A stretch of DNA of 64,000 bases, taken from NCBI RefSeq assembly GCF_029051725.1, contig NZ_JAACFU010000001.1, positions 1 to 64,000 of the forward strand, written 5' to 3'. Shown here in pieces: positions 16,672 to 25,232 of the stretch. This stretch comes from Bradyrhizobium sp. CSS354. GTDB lineage: Bacteria > Pseudomonadota > Alphaproteobacteria > Rhizobiales > Xanthobacteraceae. Both the position numbers and the translations under genes were made by a program. Numbering within the stretch: position 1 is the first letter of the stretch; each line of letters starts with the position of its first letter. The notes beneath the pieces were generated by a model that worked only from the letters and a program-made list of their open reading frames with translations, was not told the origin of the DNA and did not search any database.

Positions 16672-16747
16672 CGCTTCCTCGACGGACTCGGGTCTTGTGC
16701 AGCTGGCGCCAGTCTGCCACCGGCGCGGGCGGCATCCTAGTCTTTAG

Positions 16748-16759
16748 TTTAAGCTTAAA
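16748..16759. promoter_or_regulatory. Perfect palindrome TTTAAGCTTAAA upstream of kynB
   Basis: A 12-base perfect palindrome in an AT-rich patch 77-88 bases before the kynB start. It is a plausible operator or promoter element for the kynBAU operon. No regulator gene is adjacent. Confidence 0.4.
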
Positions 16760-16799
16760 GGATTTGGGGCGCCGCTGGATTGGGCAGGCGGAAGATGGT

Positions 16800-16921
16800 T
16801 CGTTCCCCGGGCGCAGCGCGCGTGAAACGATGCGCTGCTGAACCGGGGTCCAACTGTGCGGTGACGTGGGTCCCGGCTCTGCGGCGCACCGCTTCGCGCT
16901 GCGCCGCGTCCGGGACACGAG
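16800..16921. repeat. Composite two-hairpin dispersed repeat
   Basis: Two imperfect hairpins in tandem. The first spans about 16804-16850 with CCCCGG/CCGGGG ends. The second spans 16870-16916, with GTCCCGG/CCGGGAC ends and an exact 8-base inner stem (16881-16888 with 16900-16907). It begins just after the M20 peptidase stop. I recognise this as a Bradyrhizobium-type intergenic repeat. It may double as a terminator. Confidence 0.65.
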
Positions 16922-16923
16922 AG

Positions 16924-18201
16924 CTACCCCTTCTCGACCCCGCACCAATCCGCGATGAACAGCGCCATCGCCTTGGTCGTCTTCTTCAGCGAGTCCAGAT
17001 CGACAAATTCATTGAAGCCGTGCATCTCGCCGCCACTCGCGCCGAAGCACAGGCTCGGGATACCGTGATTGAGTCCGTAGAAGCGGGTGTCGGTGAGCGC
17101 GGTGAAGACGAGGTCTTCGATTTCGCCGCCATAGACGGTGTTGAAGGCCTTGCCGAACGCCGCCTCAGGCGCGGCGGCGTCGGTCAGCTCATAGCCTTCC
17201 GACAAGAAGCCCGACCATTCGACCTTCGGGGGATTGTTGGCGAGGAAGCGGTGGTTGCGCGCGGCAGCAGCAACGCAGGCCATGATCTCTTTCTGGTGAT
17301 CGGCGATCGACCAGCCCGGCAACACGGCTATCCGGCAATCGACGTCGCACCAGGCCGGCACGCTGGAGGCCCAGTCGCCGCCCTTGATGATCCCGGGATT
17401 GAAGTTGATGGGATGGTTCAGCGTCTTGAAGTGACGATCGGCTTTCGCGCGCTCGTTCCACTCGATCTCAAGTTTTTGCAGCGCCTGGATCAAATGATAG
17501 GCCGCCATGATTGCGTTCGCGCCGGAGCCGGCGAAGGCGACATGGGTCGGATGGCCCTTCACGCGCAGGCGGAACCAGATCACGCCGACCTGCGAGCGCA
17601 CCATCTTGCCGCCGGTCGGCTCAGGAATGAAGCAAGCATCGGCACGATAGCCGCGTTGAAGCGTCGAGAGCGCGCCGACGCCGGTGCTTTCTTCCTCGAT
17701 CACGGACTGGAAGTGAATCCGCGCCGTCGGCCTGAGGCCCGCGGCCTTGATCGCATCGAGCGCAGAGAGCGCTGCGATGGTGCCCGATTTCATGTCGCAG
17801 GCGCCGCGACCGAACATCTTGCCGTCCTTGATGACGGGCGAGAATGGCGGGGTATCCCACAGTTCCAGCGGCCCCGCCGGTACCACGTCGCAGTGGCCCT
17901 GGAGTATCAGCGATTTGCCCGCCTCGGTTTTGGGCCGGTACGTGCCGACCACAGTGCGCGCCTTCGAAAAATCATGCTCGATGGGTCCGAAGCCGCGCAG
18001 ATCCTTGAGGTCGTCGACATCGATGTGCCAGTCGTCGACCTCGTAGCCGCGCGCACGCAGGAGGTCGCCGATCATGTCCTGGCATGGCCCCTCCGCCCCG
18101 CGGATCGAGGGGATCGCGACGAAATCGCGTGTGGTCGCGAGCTGGGCTTCGAAGCCGGCATCGACGGCGTCAAGAATCCTCTGCTGCGTTTCGGCATTCA
18201 T
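16924..18201 (-). CDS. M20 family metallopeptidase/deacylase (ArgE/DapE-like)
   Basis: 425 residues from ATG 18201, with GGAG 7 bases upstream. Metal-site motifs: LILQGHCDVVPAG (His and Asp, near residue 97), GRGACDMKSGTIAAL (bridging Asp, near residue 130), VIEEESTGVGAL (catalytic Glu pair, near residue 165), EPTGGKMV and the C-terminal GGEMHGFNEFV His. It is a cytoplasmic zinc hydrolase of acylated amino acids or dipeptides. The substrate is uncertain: it is closer to the ArgE/DapE deacylase group than to PepT. The gene lies upstream of the kyn operon on the same strand but is separated from it by a repeat. Confidence 0.88.
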   Translation of the reverse strand: MNAETQQRILDAVDAGFEAQLATTRDFVAIPSIRGAEGPCQDMIGDLLRARGYEVDDWHIDVDDLKDLRGFGPIEHDFSKARTVVGTYRPKTEAGKSLILQGHCDVVPAGPLELWDTPPFSPVIKDGKMFGRGACDMKSGTIAALSALDAIKAAGLRPTARIHFQSVIEEESTGVGALSTLQRGYRADACFIPEPTGGKMVRSQVGVIWFRLRVKGHPTHVAFAGSGANAIMAAYHLIQALQKLEIEWNERAKADRHFKTLNHPINFNPGIIKGGDWASSVPAWCDVDCRIAVLPGWSIADHQKEIMACVAAAARNHRFLANNPPKVEWSGFLSEGYELTDAAAPEAAFGKAFNTVYGGEIEDLVFTALTDTRFYGLNHGIPSLCFGASGGEMHGFNEFVDLDSLKKTTKAMALFIADWCGVEKG

Positions 18202-18255
18202 CAGGCAACTCCAATCGGGCATTGAGATCATCGATGGAGCGCAAGCTAGCCGATT

Positions 18256-18981
18256 TCAACCGTCCGGGTACTCTGCAAAATAGGCATCCCGCAATGCATC
18301 TTCGAGCAGCCGGCCCCCCGAATAGCCATTCAGTGTCGCCGGCCGGCGCACGCCGTCGAGCAGCCGCGGGCAAGGCTCCGGCGCGCCGAGCACGGTGCGC
18401 ACCGGGATGCGCTCGGCATAGATCGGCAATGCATAGTCCTCGTCGTCGTCGGCGACACCCTTGGCCCGGACTTTCGCGGAGGCTTCCTCGATCTCCATCG
18501 CGATAAAGGAGGTCGCCTTGATCTCCTGCGCATTGCTCGCCCGCAGGCTCGCTGTCCGATCCGGGAAGAAGCGGTCGACCATCGCGATCACCGCGCGCTC
18601 TTTCTCTTCGGGATCGGTCACGAGATAGGCGGTGCCGAACGCCATCACGGCGCGGTAATCGGCCGAGTGATTGAACCCGCAGCGCGCCAGGACCAGACTG
18701 TCGAGATGGGCGACCGTCAGGCACACACGCTCGCCCCTTGTCTGATTGCGCAGCATGCGGCTGGCGCTCGAGCCGTGCCAGTACAGCTTCGTCCCTTCGC
18801 GCCAGAAGAAGGTCGGCGTGCAATAGGGTTGGCCGTCGATCGCGTAGGAGACGTGGCAGAGCATCGAGGAATCCAGGATGCGATGAACGGTGTCGTGATC
18901 GTAAAAGCCGCGGTCGTGACGGCGCTTCACCTGGTTGCGCGCGGACGTCGGATAGGAATTTGGGTTCTCGGTCTGGCTCAC
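18256..18981 (-). CDS. Pyridoxamine 5'-phosphate oxidase-family (FMN-binding split barrel) protein
   Basis: 241 residues from GTG 18981. The split-barrel core shows SSMLCHVSYAIDGQPYCTPT (residues 38-57), KLYWHGSSASRMLRN and VCLTVAHLDSLVLAR. It resembles the subgroup of PPOX proteins related to NimA and flavin/heme-binding proteins rather than true PdxH. It is divergent from a MocR-type regulator, with starts 75 bases apart, so it is probably the regulator's target, perhaps in vitamin B6 metabolism or flavin-dependent detoxification. Confidence 0.82.
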   Translation of the reverse strand: MSQTENPNSYPTSARNQVKRRHDRGFYDHDTVHRILDSSMLCHVSYAIDGQPYCTPTFFWREGTKLYWHGSSASRMLRNQTRGERVCLTVAHLDSLVLARCGFNHSADYRAVMAFGTAYLVTDPEEKERAVIAMVDRFFPDRTASLRASNAQEIKATSFIAMEIEEASAKVRAKGVADDDEDYALPIYAERIPVRTVLGAPEPCPRLLDGVRRPATLNGYSGGRLLEDALRDAYFAEYPDG

Positions 18982-19055
18982 GGCCGCTCCTGTCGGATTG
19001 GAACAATTCCAGGGCAGTTGTAGCCGCGGATTTGGTCTGCGATAGTGCCAATTCC

Positions 19056-20528
19056 ATGCGAAAAATTCCGACCAATTTCGTCCCCTCGCCGGCCAAGGCC
19101 GAGCTGCCGCTCGATCTCGCAGGTCCGCACGTCACGGCTGGCGCCTCGTCGGCGCACCGGCTGTACCAGGCGCTGTGCGAGATGATCGTTGCCGGCCTCG
19201 TCAAGCCGGGCGAGCCGCTGCCGCCGTCGCGCACGCTGGCCAAACAGACCGGCTTTCGGCGCAATGCCGTCGTCACCGCCTATGAGCGGCTGATCGCCGA
19301 TGGCTTCGCCGACGCCACCGTCGGCTCTGGCACCTTCGTCGCTGCGCGTATCCCCGCGCGCGCGGCCGAGCCGAAGCGACCAAAGATCAGCGTCGAAACG
19401 CCGGGGCAAGGCGCGTTTTCGCTCGGCTGTACCCATATCGACGCGCGCGCAGTACAGCGTTTCCGCGCCTTTGTCGGCCGTCGCATGCGAGCCTTCGGCG
19501 CGGAGCATCTGCACTATGGCGACCCCCGCGGCAGCCGCGAGCTGCGTGCGGCGATCGCCGATCATCTGTTGTCGGCGCGGGGCCTGCGCTGCGATCCCGA
19601 TCAGATCATGCTGACGTCAGGCACGCTGCACGCGCTACGCATCGTGCTGAGCGCGATCCTGAAGCCCAACGACCAGGTCTGGTGCGAGGATCCAGGGTAC
19701 CCCGCCGCGCGCAAAACCATCGCGCATTGCGGCTATCGTGCCGTGTCCGTTCCCGTCGACGCGCAAGGCATGCGTGTCGCCAGAGGCCGCGCAGCGGCGC
19801 CGTCCGCGCGCGCAGCCTATGTGACGCCGTCGCACCAGTTTCCGCTGGGTGTGCAGATGTCGATGCCGCGGCGGCTCGAGCTGCTGGACTGGGCCAGGCA
19901 GGCCGACGCCTTCGTGCTGGAAGACGATTACGACAGCGAATTCCGTTACGACGGCGCGCCGCTGATGTCGCTGGCCGGCATCGATCACCTCCAGCGCGTG
20001 ATCTACATGGGCACGTTCGCCAAGACGTTGTTTCCGGGCTTGCGCATCGGCTATTGCGCCCTGCCCGAGCGCTTGATTGCGGATGTCACCGCGGCGCGGG
20101 CCGCGCTCGACCGCTTTCCCGGCACGCTGATGGAGGGTGCGGTGGCCGACATGCTCAATTCCGGCGCGTTCGCGGCGAACCTGAAGCGCGTGCGCAAGCT
20201 CTACCGCGAGGCGCGCGACGCGCTGGCCGGGACGCTCGAAGCCGCATCCCACGGCGTGCTGTCGGTGCCGGTCCCATCGCAGGGCCTGCATCTTGTCGCC
20301 CGGTTCGATTCCTCGGTCGATCTGGCTGTGGCGGCAGACGCCAAGCAGGCCGCCGGCGCCGAAGGCTGGCTATTGGCCGACACCTATTCACGCGCGCGTC
20401 CTCTGCCCGGTTTCGTGCTGGGATTTTCCGGCCACGCGATTCCGAAGCTCGTGGCATCCGCCGAGCGGCTCGCGCGGGAATCGCGAGCGGCCTTGCGTGC
20501 GAGGCGCAAGCCGGCCCGGCGGGCATGA
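19056..20528 (+). CDS. MocR-family transcriptional regulator (GntR HTH fused to aminotransferase-like domain)
   Basis: 490 residues. The frame is open from 18738, but ATG 19056 fits the family length. An N-terminal GntR winged helix lies at residues 35-105 (RLYQALCEMIVAGLVKPGEP, SRTLAKQTGFRRNAVVTAYE). A fold-type I aminotransferase domain follows, with YGDPRGSRELRAAIADHLL, VLEDDYDSEFRYDG and the PLP-Lys segment YMGTFAKTLFPGLRIGY near residue 330. Such regulators sense PLP or its adducts and usually control a neighbouring PLP or amino-acid metabolism gene. The divergent PPOX gene is the obvious candidate. Confidence 0.92.
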   Translation: MRKIPTNFVPSPAKAELPLDLAGPHVTAGASSAHRLYQALCEMIVAGLVKPGEPLPPSRTLAKQTGFRRNAVVTAYERLIADGFADATVGSGTFVAARIPARAAEPKRPKISVETPGQGAFSLGCTHIDARAVQRFRAFVGRRMRAFGAEHLHYGDPRGSRELRAAIADHLLSARGLRCDPDQIMLTSGTLHALRIVLSAILKPNDQVWCEDPGYPAARKTIAHCGYRAVSVPVDAQGMRVARGRAAAPSARAAYVTPSHQFPLGVQMSMPRRLELLDWARQADAFVLEDDYDSEFRYDGAPLMSLAGIDHLQRVIYMGTFAKTLFPGLRIGYCALPERLIADVTAARAALDRFPGTLMEGAVADMLNSGAFAANLKRVRKLYREARDALAGTLEAASHGVLSVPVPSQGLHLVARFDSSVDLAVAADAKQAAGAEGWLLADTYSRARPLPGFVLGFSGHAIPKLVASAERLARESRAALRARRKPARRA

Positions 20529-20595
20529 CGAACGTTCGCTATGAGAATCGGCTGCCGCTTCCTACATTGCGGCATCGATGCTGGGAGCTCACACC

Positions 20596-20844
20596 ATGCT
20601 GCTACGCCGTGCGACTTGCCTCTCGCTCCTGATCTTCATCGCACTCGCCGCGACGGCGCGCGCAGGCACGGTCGGACGCGAACAGGACATCGTCGATCTC
20701 AAGCTCGGCCAGCGCGTGCAAGTGGACGACGGAACCTGTCCCGCCGGACAGGTCAAGGAAGTCCGCGGCGCCAAGATGACCGACAAGGGCGTCGCACGGA
20801 CGAGCACCTGCGTGTCGCGGTTTGGTCCGAAATCGAAGCGATGA
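20596..20844 (+). CDS. Small secreted protein, unknown
   Basis: 82 residues from ATG 20596, with GGGAG 7 bases upstream; an ATG at 20578 would only add residues before the signal peptide. Residues 1-26 are a signal peptide (cleavage after ARA). The mature 56 residues include two Cys (DGTCPAG and SRTSTC-like positions) that may form a disulfide, and KLGQRVQVDDGTCPAGQVKE. I do not recognise the family. The stop is only 3 bases from the stop of the convergent gene at 20848. Confidence 0.65.
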   Translation: MLLRRATCLSLLIFIALAATARAGTVGREQDIVDLKLGQRVQVDDGTCPAGQVKEVRGAKMTDKGVARTSTCVSRFGPKSKR

Positions 20845-20847
20845 GCG

Positions 20848-21210
20848 CTACTTCGCCGGATCGAACATGCATTGCAGGGTCGGCTTGGCGATCTTGGTGA
20901 AGGTCGGGCCGATTTCGGTCTGCTTTGAGGCCGGCACCCAGTCGGTCTCGATCGTCGGCACCCCGGTCTCGCTGATGCCCCGCAGCAGGGCCTCGCGGAG
21001 ATCGCGATCCTCGACGACGGCGGCAGCATGATCGTGCAGGCAGCCGCAGACCTCTTCCGGATGCTCCCATCGTCCGAGCATGCGCGGCGCGCATTGCCTC
21101 ACGAACTCAGTACGGGGATCGGGTAATCTGGAGGGAGAGCGCACCTGCGCCTGAACGGCACTGATCGTCAGAAAGGATATGAACGCCGCGGCGCAAAAAC
21201 GAACAAGCAT
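20848..21210 (-). CDS. Small secreted protein with conserved-looking Cys motif
   Basis: 120 residues from ATG 21210 (MLVRFCAAAFISFLTISAVQ), a signal peptide cleaved after VQA. The mature part has FVRQCAPRMLGRW and VCGCLHDHAAAVVEDRDLRE, spaced Cys residues as in small periplasmic proteins with helical hairpins. A C-terminal Cys lies in LQCMFDPAK. A longer frame to 21663 exists but has no signal or ribosome site. Function is unknown; it could be a redox or metal-related helper. Confidence 0.65.
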   Translation of the reverse strand: MLVRFCAAAFISFLTISAVQAQVRSPSRLPDPRTEFVRQCAPRMLGRWEHPEEVCGCLHDHAAAVVEDRDLREALLRGISETGVPTIETDWVPASKQTEIGPTFTKIAKPTLQCMFDPAK

Positions 21211-21245
21211 GATGGCCTTTATCGGCTGATTTTTCTTGTTGACGA

Positions 21246-21410
21246 TCAGAAGCGCGCGGCAACCACGATCGCCTGCGGCGCCGGGGTCGTGATCGGCGAG
21301 CCGCTGTACTGGAAGGTACCGATGCCCGGGACATTGCCATCCGGCGAGCCTGCGAACGAGGAGCCGGCGAGCACGAAAGCGAAAGCAAGGATGAGGCTGA
21401 GCGTGCGCAT
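21246..21410 (-). CDS. Very small secreted peptide
   Basis: 54 residues from ATG 21410, with an AGAGA-like ribosome site. MRTLSLILAFAFVLAGSSFA is a textbook signal peptide, leaving a mature peptide of about 34 residues (rich in Gly, Pro, Ser, Thr, ending VVAARF). It lies 35 bases upstream of the gene at 20848 on the same strand. Function is unknown. The longer open frame up to 21497 puts polar residues before the signal and is not used. Confidence 0.55.
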   Translation of the reverse strand: MRTLSLILAFAFVLAGSSFAGSPDGNVPGIGTFQYSGSPITTPAPQAIVVAARF

Positions 21411-22048
21411 GGAGTTCTCTCTGAATTCGGTGGCCGGCGTGCGCCGTCGTCGTTGTGAGGTTGATAACCATGGGCGGTTTCGCGCGTGATGCGCCAAAGC
21501 CGGAAAATGGTTTCATCTCCGTGAGAATTGTTTCGTCCCGCTCGCGGCGACGACATATTCGACGGAAAATCTCAATCTTTTCAGATGGGTCATGCGGCCA
21601 CCCAATGTGGCCTGGCAGGTTCCGTGCGAGTTCGGATGCATGCCGGAGCGCTGGCGCCGTCATGATCCCGCCTCACACCCTTCACATGCGTTTTACGTTT
21701 TTCTGCTGAAGAGAAGCCGAACGAAGGCTGGGTCCTGTCGAACCGGGGGCGCTTCGACTGCGACCCAAGCTATCGAGACCGAGACGCCCGGGCATCGCCG
21801 AGCGCGTTCATGTGAGGAACGGCCATCATGACGGCGCAGAATCGCGCAACGACGCGCGATGCGGACCAACGAACGGACCGCTGGGAGCAACGGCCAGTTC
21901 GCAGCAGCGCCAATTCGCCTGGCGAAATGACTCTGCAATCAAGTCGTGGGTTTGAGGCCACGCCGCAGTCATTCGTGCGGCTGACCGGCTCGCATCTTGC
22001 AAAACCGCGCGCCAGCCGCGCTGACATCACTGAGTGAACGCAAGCGCG
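21411..22048. other. Long gene-poor stretch
   Basis: About 640 bases. The only candidate is a 69-residue rightward frame at 21828-22037 with GAGGAA 8 bases before its ATG; it is Arg/Ser/Thr-rich, without hydrophobic or structural pattern, and I give it about 0.2. No tRNA cloverleaf, strong hairpin or repeat was found. It could hold a small RNA or decayed sequence. Confidence 0.4.
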
Positions 22049-22597
22049 TCACTGAGTGAAAAACTCTCCGCACTTCTGGATGTTGGCGTCCGCCGGTCCC
22101 CACGGCATGATCGGCACGGTCGAGGTCGAGTTCTTCGGCGAGCCCTCGATCAGCCTGTCCGAATAGACCATGTAGACCAGCACGTTGCGCTTGGCGTCAC
22201 AGCCGCGCACGATCTGCATCTTCTTGAAGAACAGCGAGCGGCGCTGGCGGAACATGTCGTCGCCCTGCTCCATTTTGTTCTTGAACTTGATCGGGCCGAC
22301 CTGACGGCAGGCGAGCGAAATGTCCGAGACCTCTTCGGCAAGGCCCAGCCAGCCCTTGAAGCCGCCCTTCTCCGGTACCGTGAAATGACAGGCCACGCCC
22401 TCGACTTCAGGATCGTCGAGGCCGTAGGTCGCAAGCTTGTCGTTCGGGCTCATCCATTTGAACACGGTTGAGCGGCGGAAGATCAGATCCGGCTCGTCCG
22501 CGGCGAAGGCGGACGCTGCCGGCACGGTCAGCGCCAGGAGGAATAAAGCGAGGCCTTTCAAGCGGATGCTGGAAAGACTGGGGAAACGAGATGACAT
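22049..22597 (-). CDS. creA: CreA family protein
   Basis: 182 residues from ATG 22597, with a GGAGAA ribosome site 6 bases upstream. Residues 1-33 are a signal peptide (cleavage after FAA). The CreA signature is intact: IFRRSTVFKWMSPNDKL, then DDPEVEGVACHFT, GGFKGWLGLAEEVSDISLAC and RQVGPIKF. Further on are VRGCDAKRNVLVYMVYSDRLIEGSPKNS and a final Cys near the C-terminus. The family is periplasmic, widespread and of unknown function; the name comes from the E. coli gene next to creBCD, none of which is here. Confidence 0.9.
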   Translation of the reverse strand: MSSRFPSLSSIRLKGLALFLLALTVPAASAFAADEPDLIFRRSTVFKWMSPNDKLATYGLDDPEVEGVACHFTVPEKGGFKGWLGLAEEVSDISLACRQVGPIKFKNKMEQGDDMFRQRRSLFFKKMQIVRGCDAKRNVLVYMVYSDRLIEGSPKNSTSTVPIMPWGPADANIQKCGEFFTQ

Positions 22598-22802
22598 GAA
22601 GTTCTCCGGTAGCAAGTCCCAGCAATGTAGGCATCGGGCGACCGATCGGGAAGACGACCGGCAAGCCGACACGGCCGCCGTTTACCGCTCCGTGAGGCTT
22701 TTTAGCTACGCTTTGGACAAAAGTTGCTGATCGCAGAACCGCCGTGCTGGTGAACGCGTATCCCCTCTGAGAGACTAACACCTGATTTGGATTGTGGATT
22801 CG

Positions 22803-24404
22803 ATGATGAACAGCGTGAACGGGTCTGGTTTTTCTGCCAAGCCGGCGCGATTTTGGCAGGTCGCTATTTTGACGGCGGCGGGTGCGATCGGCACGGCGAG
22901 CCAGGCGGACGCAGCATTTTATTACTGGACGGATTATTCCGACGGATCGTACGGGCGCCAGGAGCGCCATCCCGAAGTCCCGCGCCAGAAGCCCCAGAAG
23001 CGCGGTGCGGCCGGCAAGAAAGACCTCGTTTCCGAAAAAGAAGCGGGCACGAAACCGCAGGGTCCCCTCGTCATCGTCGTCTCGATCGACCGGCAGAAGG
23101 TCACGGTCTACGACACCAACGGCGTGTTCGCGGAATCCCCGGTGTCAACGGGCATGAAGGGCCATTCGACGCCGATGGGTGTGTTCAGCGTCATCCAGAA
23201 GCACAAATTCCACCACTCCAACATCTATAGCGGCGCGCCGATGCCGTACATGCAGCGGATCACCTGGTCGGGCGTCGCCATGCATGCCGGCGTACTGCCG
23301 GGCTATCCGGCCTCGCACGGCTGCATCCGTATGCCGATGGCGTTCGCGGTGAAGATGTGGAACTGGACCAGGATGGGCGCGCGCGTGATCGTTTCGCCCG
23401 GTCAGATGTCGCCGCAGAACTTCTCACATCCGCTACTTGCATCGGTGCGCGTGCCGCCGCAACCCGCGGCCAGCCTCGAGCCGCAGACCAATGCCGGCGA
23501 CAAGGCCGATAAGGTCGCGGCCAATACCGGAGCCGCCGAAGCAAAGCCGGTTGAAACGAAGACCGCCAGCGCGGACGGCGTGCTCGAGCTGCGCTCGTCG
23601 GTCGGCCACACCGTGATGTCGGACGTGACCACCGGATATGGCCCGGGCCGCGAGGAGTCCGCGACATCCGCCGACCAGACCGAGACAACGGCAAAGCCCG
23701 AGACCAAGACCGCTGAGGCGGCGGACGCGGCCAAGTCTCAGGCCGGAGACGCCGCGCAGCCCGCGAGCACTGAAGCGAAGCCTGTCGAGGCCGCGGAGAC
23801 GCCGAAATCCGAAACGGCCAAGTCCGAACCCGCGAAGACGCCCGATGCGCCGGCCGTGGCGCCAGCGCAGGCGGCAACGCCCGACGTCAAGAAGGACGAA
23901 ACCCGCGTTGCCGATCCGGCGCCCGTGGCAAAACCTGACGCGCCCAAGCGGGCGGGCCAGATCGCGGTCTTCATCAGCCGCAAGGATTCCAAGCTCTACG
24001 TGCGGCAGAACTTTGCGCCGCTGTTCGAGGTGCCTGTCACGATCGCCGCGAGCGATCGGCCGCTCGGCACGCATGTCTTCACCGCCGAAGTCGACAAGGC
24101 CGATTCCAATGCGCTGCATTGGTCGGTGGTGTCCTTGCCCGTGTCCGTCCGCTCTGCCGCGCGCCAAGATGACGGCCGCATGACAGGCCGCCAGCGTGGC
24201 GCGGCCGTGATTCCCGTCGCTGCCAAGCCTGTGGTCACGCCGGACAGCCCGGCCGAGGCCCTCGACCGCGTCACGATCCCCGCCGACACGATCGCGAAGA
24301 TCAACGAAATGCTGACGTCAGGCGGCTCGATCATCGTCTCCGACCAGGGCATCAACCAGGGCGAGACCGGCGAAGGCACCGATTTCATCGTCCGGCTGTA
24401 CTAA
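22803..24404 (+). CDS. L,D-transpeptidase with a degenerate second YkuD-like domain
   Basis: 533 residues from ATG 22803 (GTG 22794 is an alternative). The N-terminal about 38 residues form an export signal (cleavage near ADA). The first YkuD domain, about residues 85-210, has the catalytic motif MHAGVLPGYPASHGCIRMP with active Cys. A low-complexity Ala/Lys/Glu/Pro linker spans about 220-380. After it comes a second segment IAVFISRKDSKLYVRQNFAP (from about 384) that lines up with the start of domain one (LVIVVSIDRQKVTVYDTNGV), including the following P-V-(S/T) and P-G-x-x-V-F positions, but it lacks the HGC motif. L,D-transpeptidases cross-link peptidoglycan or attach proteins to it in the periplasm. 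Confidence 0.88.
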   Translation: MMNSVNGSGFSAKPARFWQVAILTAAGAIGTASQADAAFYYWTDYSDGSYGRQERHPEVPRQKPQKRGAAGKKDLVSEKEAGTKPQGPLVIVVSIDRQKVTVYDTNGVFAESPVSTGMKGHSTPMGVFSVIQKHKFHHSNIYSGAPMPYMQRITWSGVAMHAGVLPGYPASHGCIRMPMAFAVKMWNWTRMGARVIVSPGQMSPQNFSHPLLASVRVPPQPAASLEPQTNAGDKADKVAANTGAAEAKPVETKTASADGVLELRSSVGHTVMSDVTTGYGPGREESATSADQTETTAKPETKTAEAADAAKSQAGDAAQPASTEAKPVEAAETPKSETAKSEPAKTPDAPAVAPAQAATPDVKKDETRVADPAPVAKPDAPKRAGQIAVFISRKDSKLYVRQNFAPLFEVPVTIAASDRPLGTHVFTAEVDKADSNALHWSVVSLPVSVRSAARQDDGRMTGRQRGAAVIPVAAKPVVTPDSPAEALDRVTIPADTIAKINEMLTSGGSIIVSDQGINQGETGEGTDFIVRLY

Positions 24405-24495
24405 CGCGCTTTATCGCGGCAGATAACGCGGTGTTGACGACGCCGCTCGCACCGGAGGGGTAACATCCGCCCGGATCATTTCGGGGGACGCCGTC

Positions 24496-25065
24496 ATGAT
24501 GAACCGCAGGACCATGCTCATCGCCGCCTTTGCAAGCACGCTGGCGCCGGCGACGCGTGCACTGGCGGATGGCGGCATGAGCCGAATCTCCGCCTACGCC
24601 TTCTCTTTCCCGGCATTGTCAGGCGACGACATCCGGCTTGCGGCCTTCACCGGCAAGCCGCTGCTGGTGGTCAACACCGCTTCGCTTTGCGGTTACACGC
24701 CGCAATATGCCGGTCTGCAAGAAATTTGGGACGAGTTTCGCGAGCGCGGTCTCACCGTCATTGGCGTGCCCTCCAACGATTTCGGCGGACAGGAGCCCGG
24801 CGGCACCAGCGAGATCTCGGAGACCGCCCACCACCAATACGGCGTTACCTTCCCTATTGCGGCCAAGGCCGTCGTCGTCGGTGCAAAGGCGCATCCGTTT
24901 TACAGATGGGCGGCAGAGGCACGCCCGCGGGAAGTTCCGCGCTGGAACTTCCACAAATATCTGATCGGCCGGGACGGCTATATTGCCGACGTCTTTACAT
25001 CCACCGTGGAGCCGGCCGACACGCGGATCAAAACGGCAATCGCCAAGGCTCTGGCCGACACTTGA
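24496..25065 (+). CDS. Exported glutathione peroxidase-family protein
   Basis: 189 residues with an N-terminal signal peptide (cleavage around ALA-DG, residue 24), so it is predicted to be periplasmic, unlike most bacterial GPx proteins. Core motifs: VVNTASLCGYTPQYAGLQEI with the peroxidatic Cys (near residue 65), PSNDFGGQEPGGTSEI and RWNFHKYLIGRDGYI. The usual NQFGGQEPG is NDFGGQEPG here, replacing the catalytic-tetrad Gln by Asp. It reduces hydroperoxides, probably using thioredoxin-like donors. The start has GGGGGA upstream. Confidence 0.88.
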   Translation: MMNRRTMLIAAFASTLAPATRALADGGMSRISAYAFSFPALSGDDIRLAAFTGKPLLVVNTASLCGYTPQYAGLQEIWDEFRERGLTVIGVPSNDFGGQEPGGTSEISETAHHQYGVTFPIAAKAVVVGAKAHPFYRWAAEARPREVPRWNFHKYLIGRDGYIADVFTSTVEPADTRIKTAIAKALADT

Positions 25066-25232
25066 CGCCACACGTCTCCCCAACCCGGTTGGGCACAATT
25101 GTGTTGGGGCGCCAAACAGCCGTTGCAATGGCGAGGGCCCACCATCTAGGCTAGGATCGTTAGGGGCAGGATGGTTTTGCCGGAGGCGAAAAGCCGCGGC
25201 GGAACAACGGGATCAATCTCGAGGACAACACC

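Noticed and set aside
16780..18225. Long rightward frame over the M20 peptidase
   Set aside because: Antisense shadow; the peptidase metal motifs are complete on the other strand.
21828..22037. 69-residue rightward frame with a GAGGAA site
   Set aside because: Low-complexity polar sequence without pattern; kept only as a remark in the gene-poor stretch.
25093..25102. CACAATTGTG palindrome between two envelope genes
   Set aside because: Perfect but only 10 bases, with no positional support as an operator.
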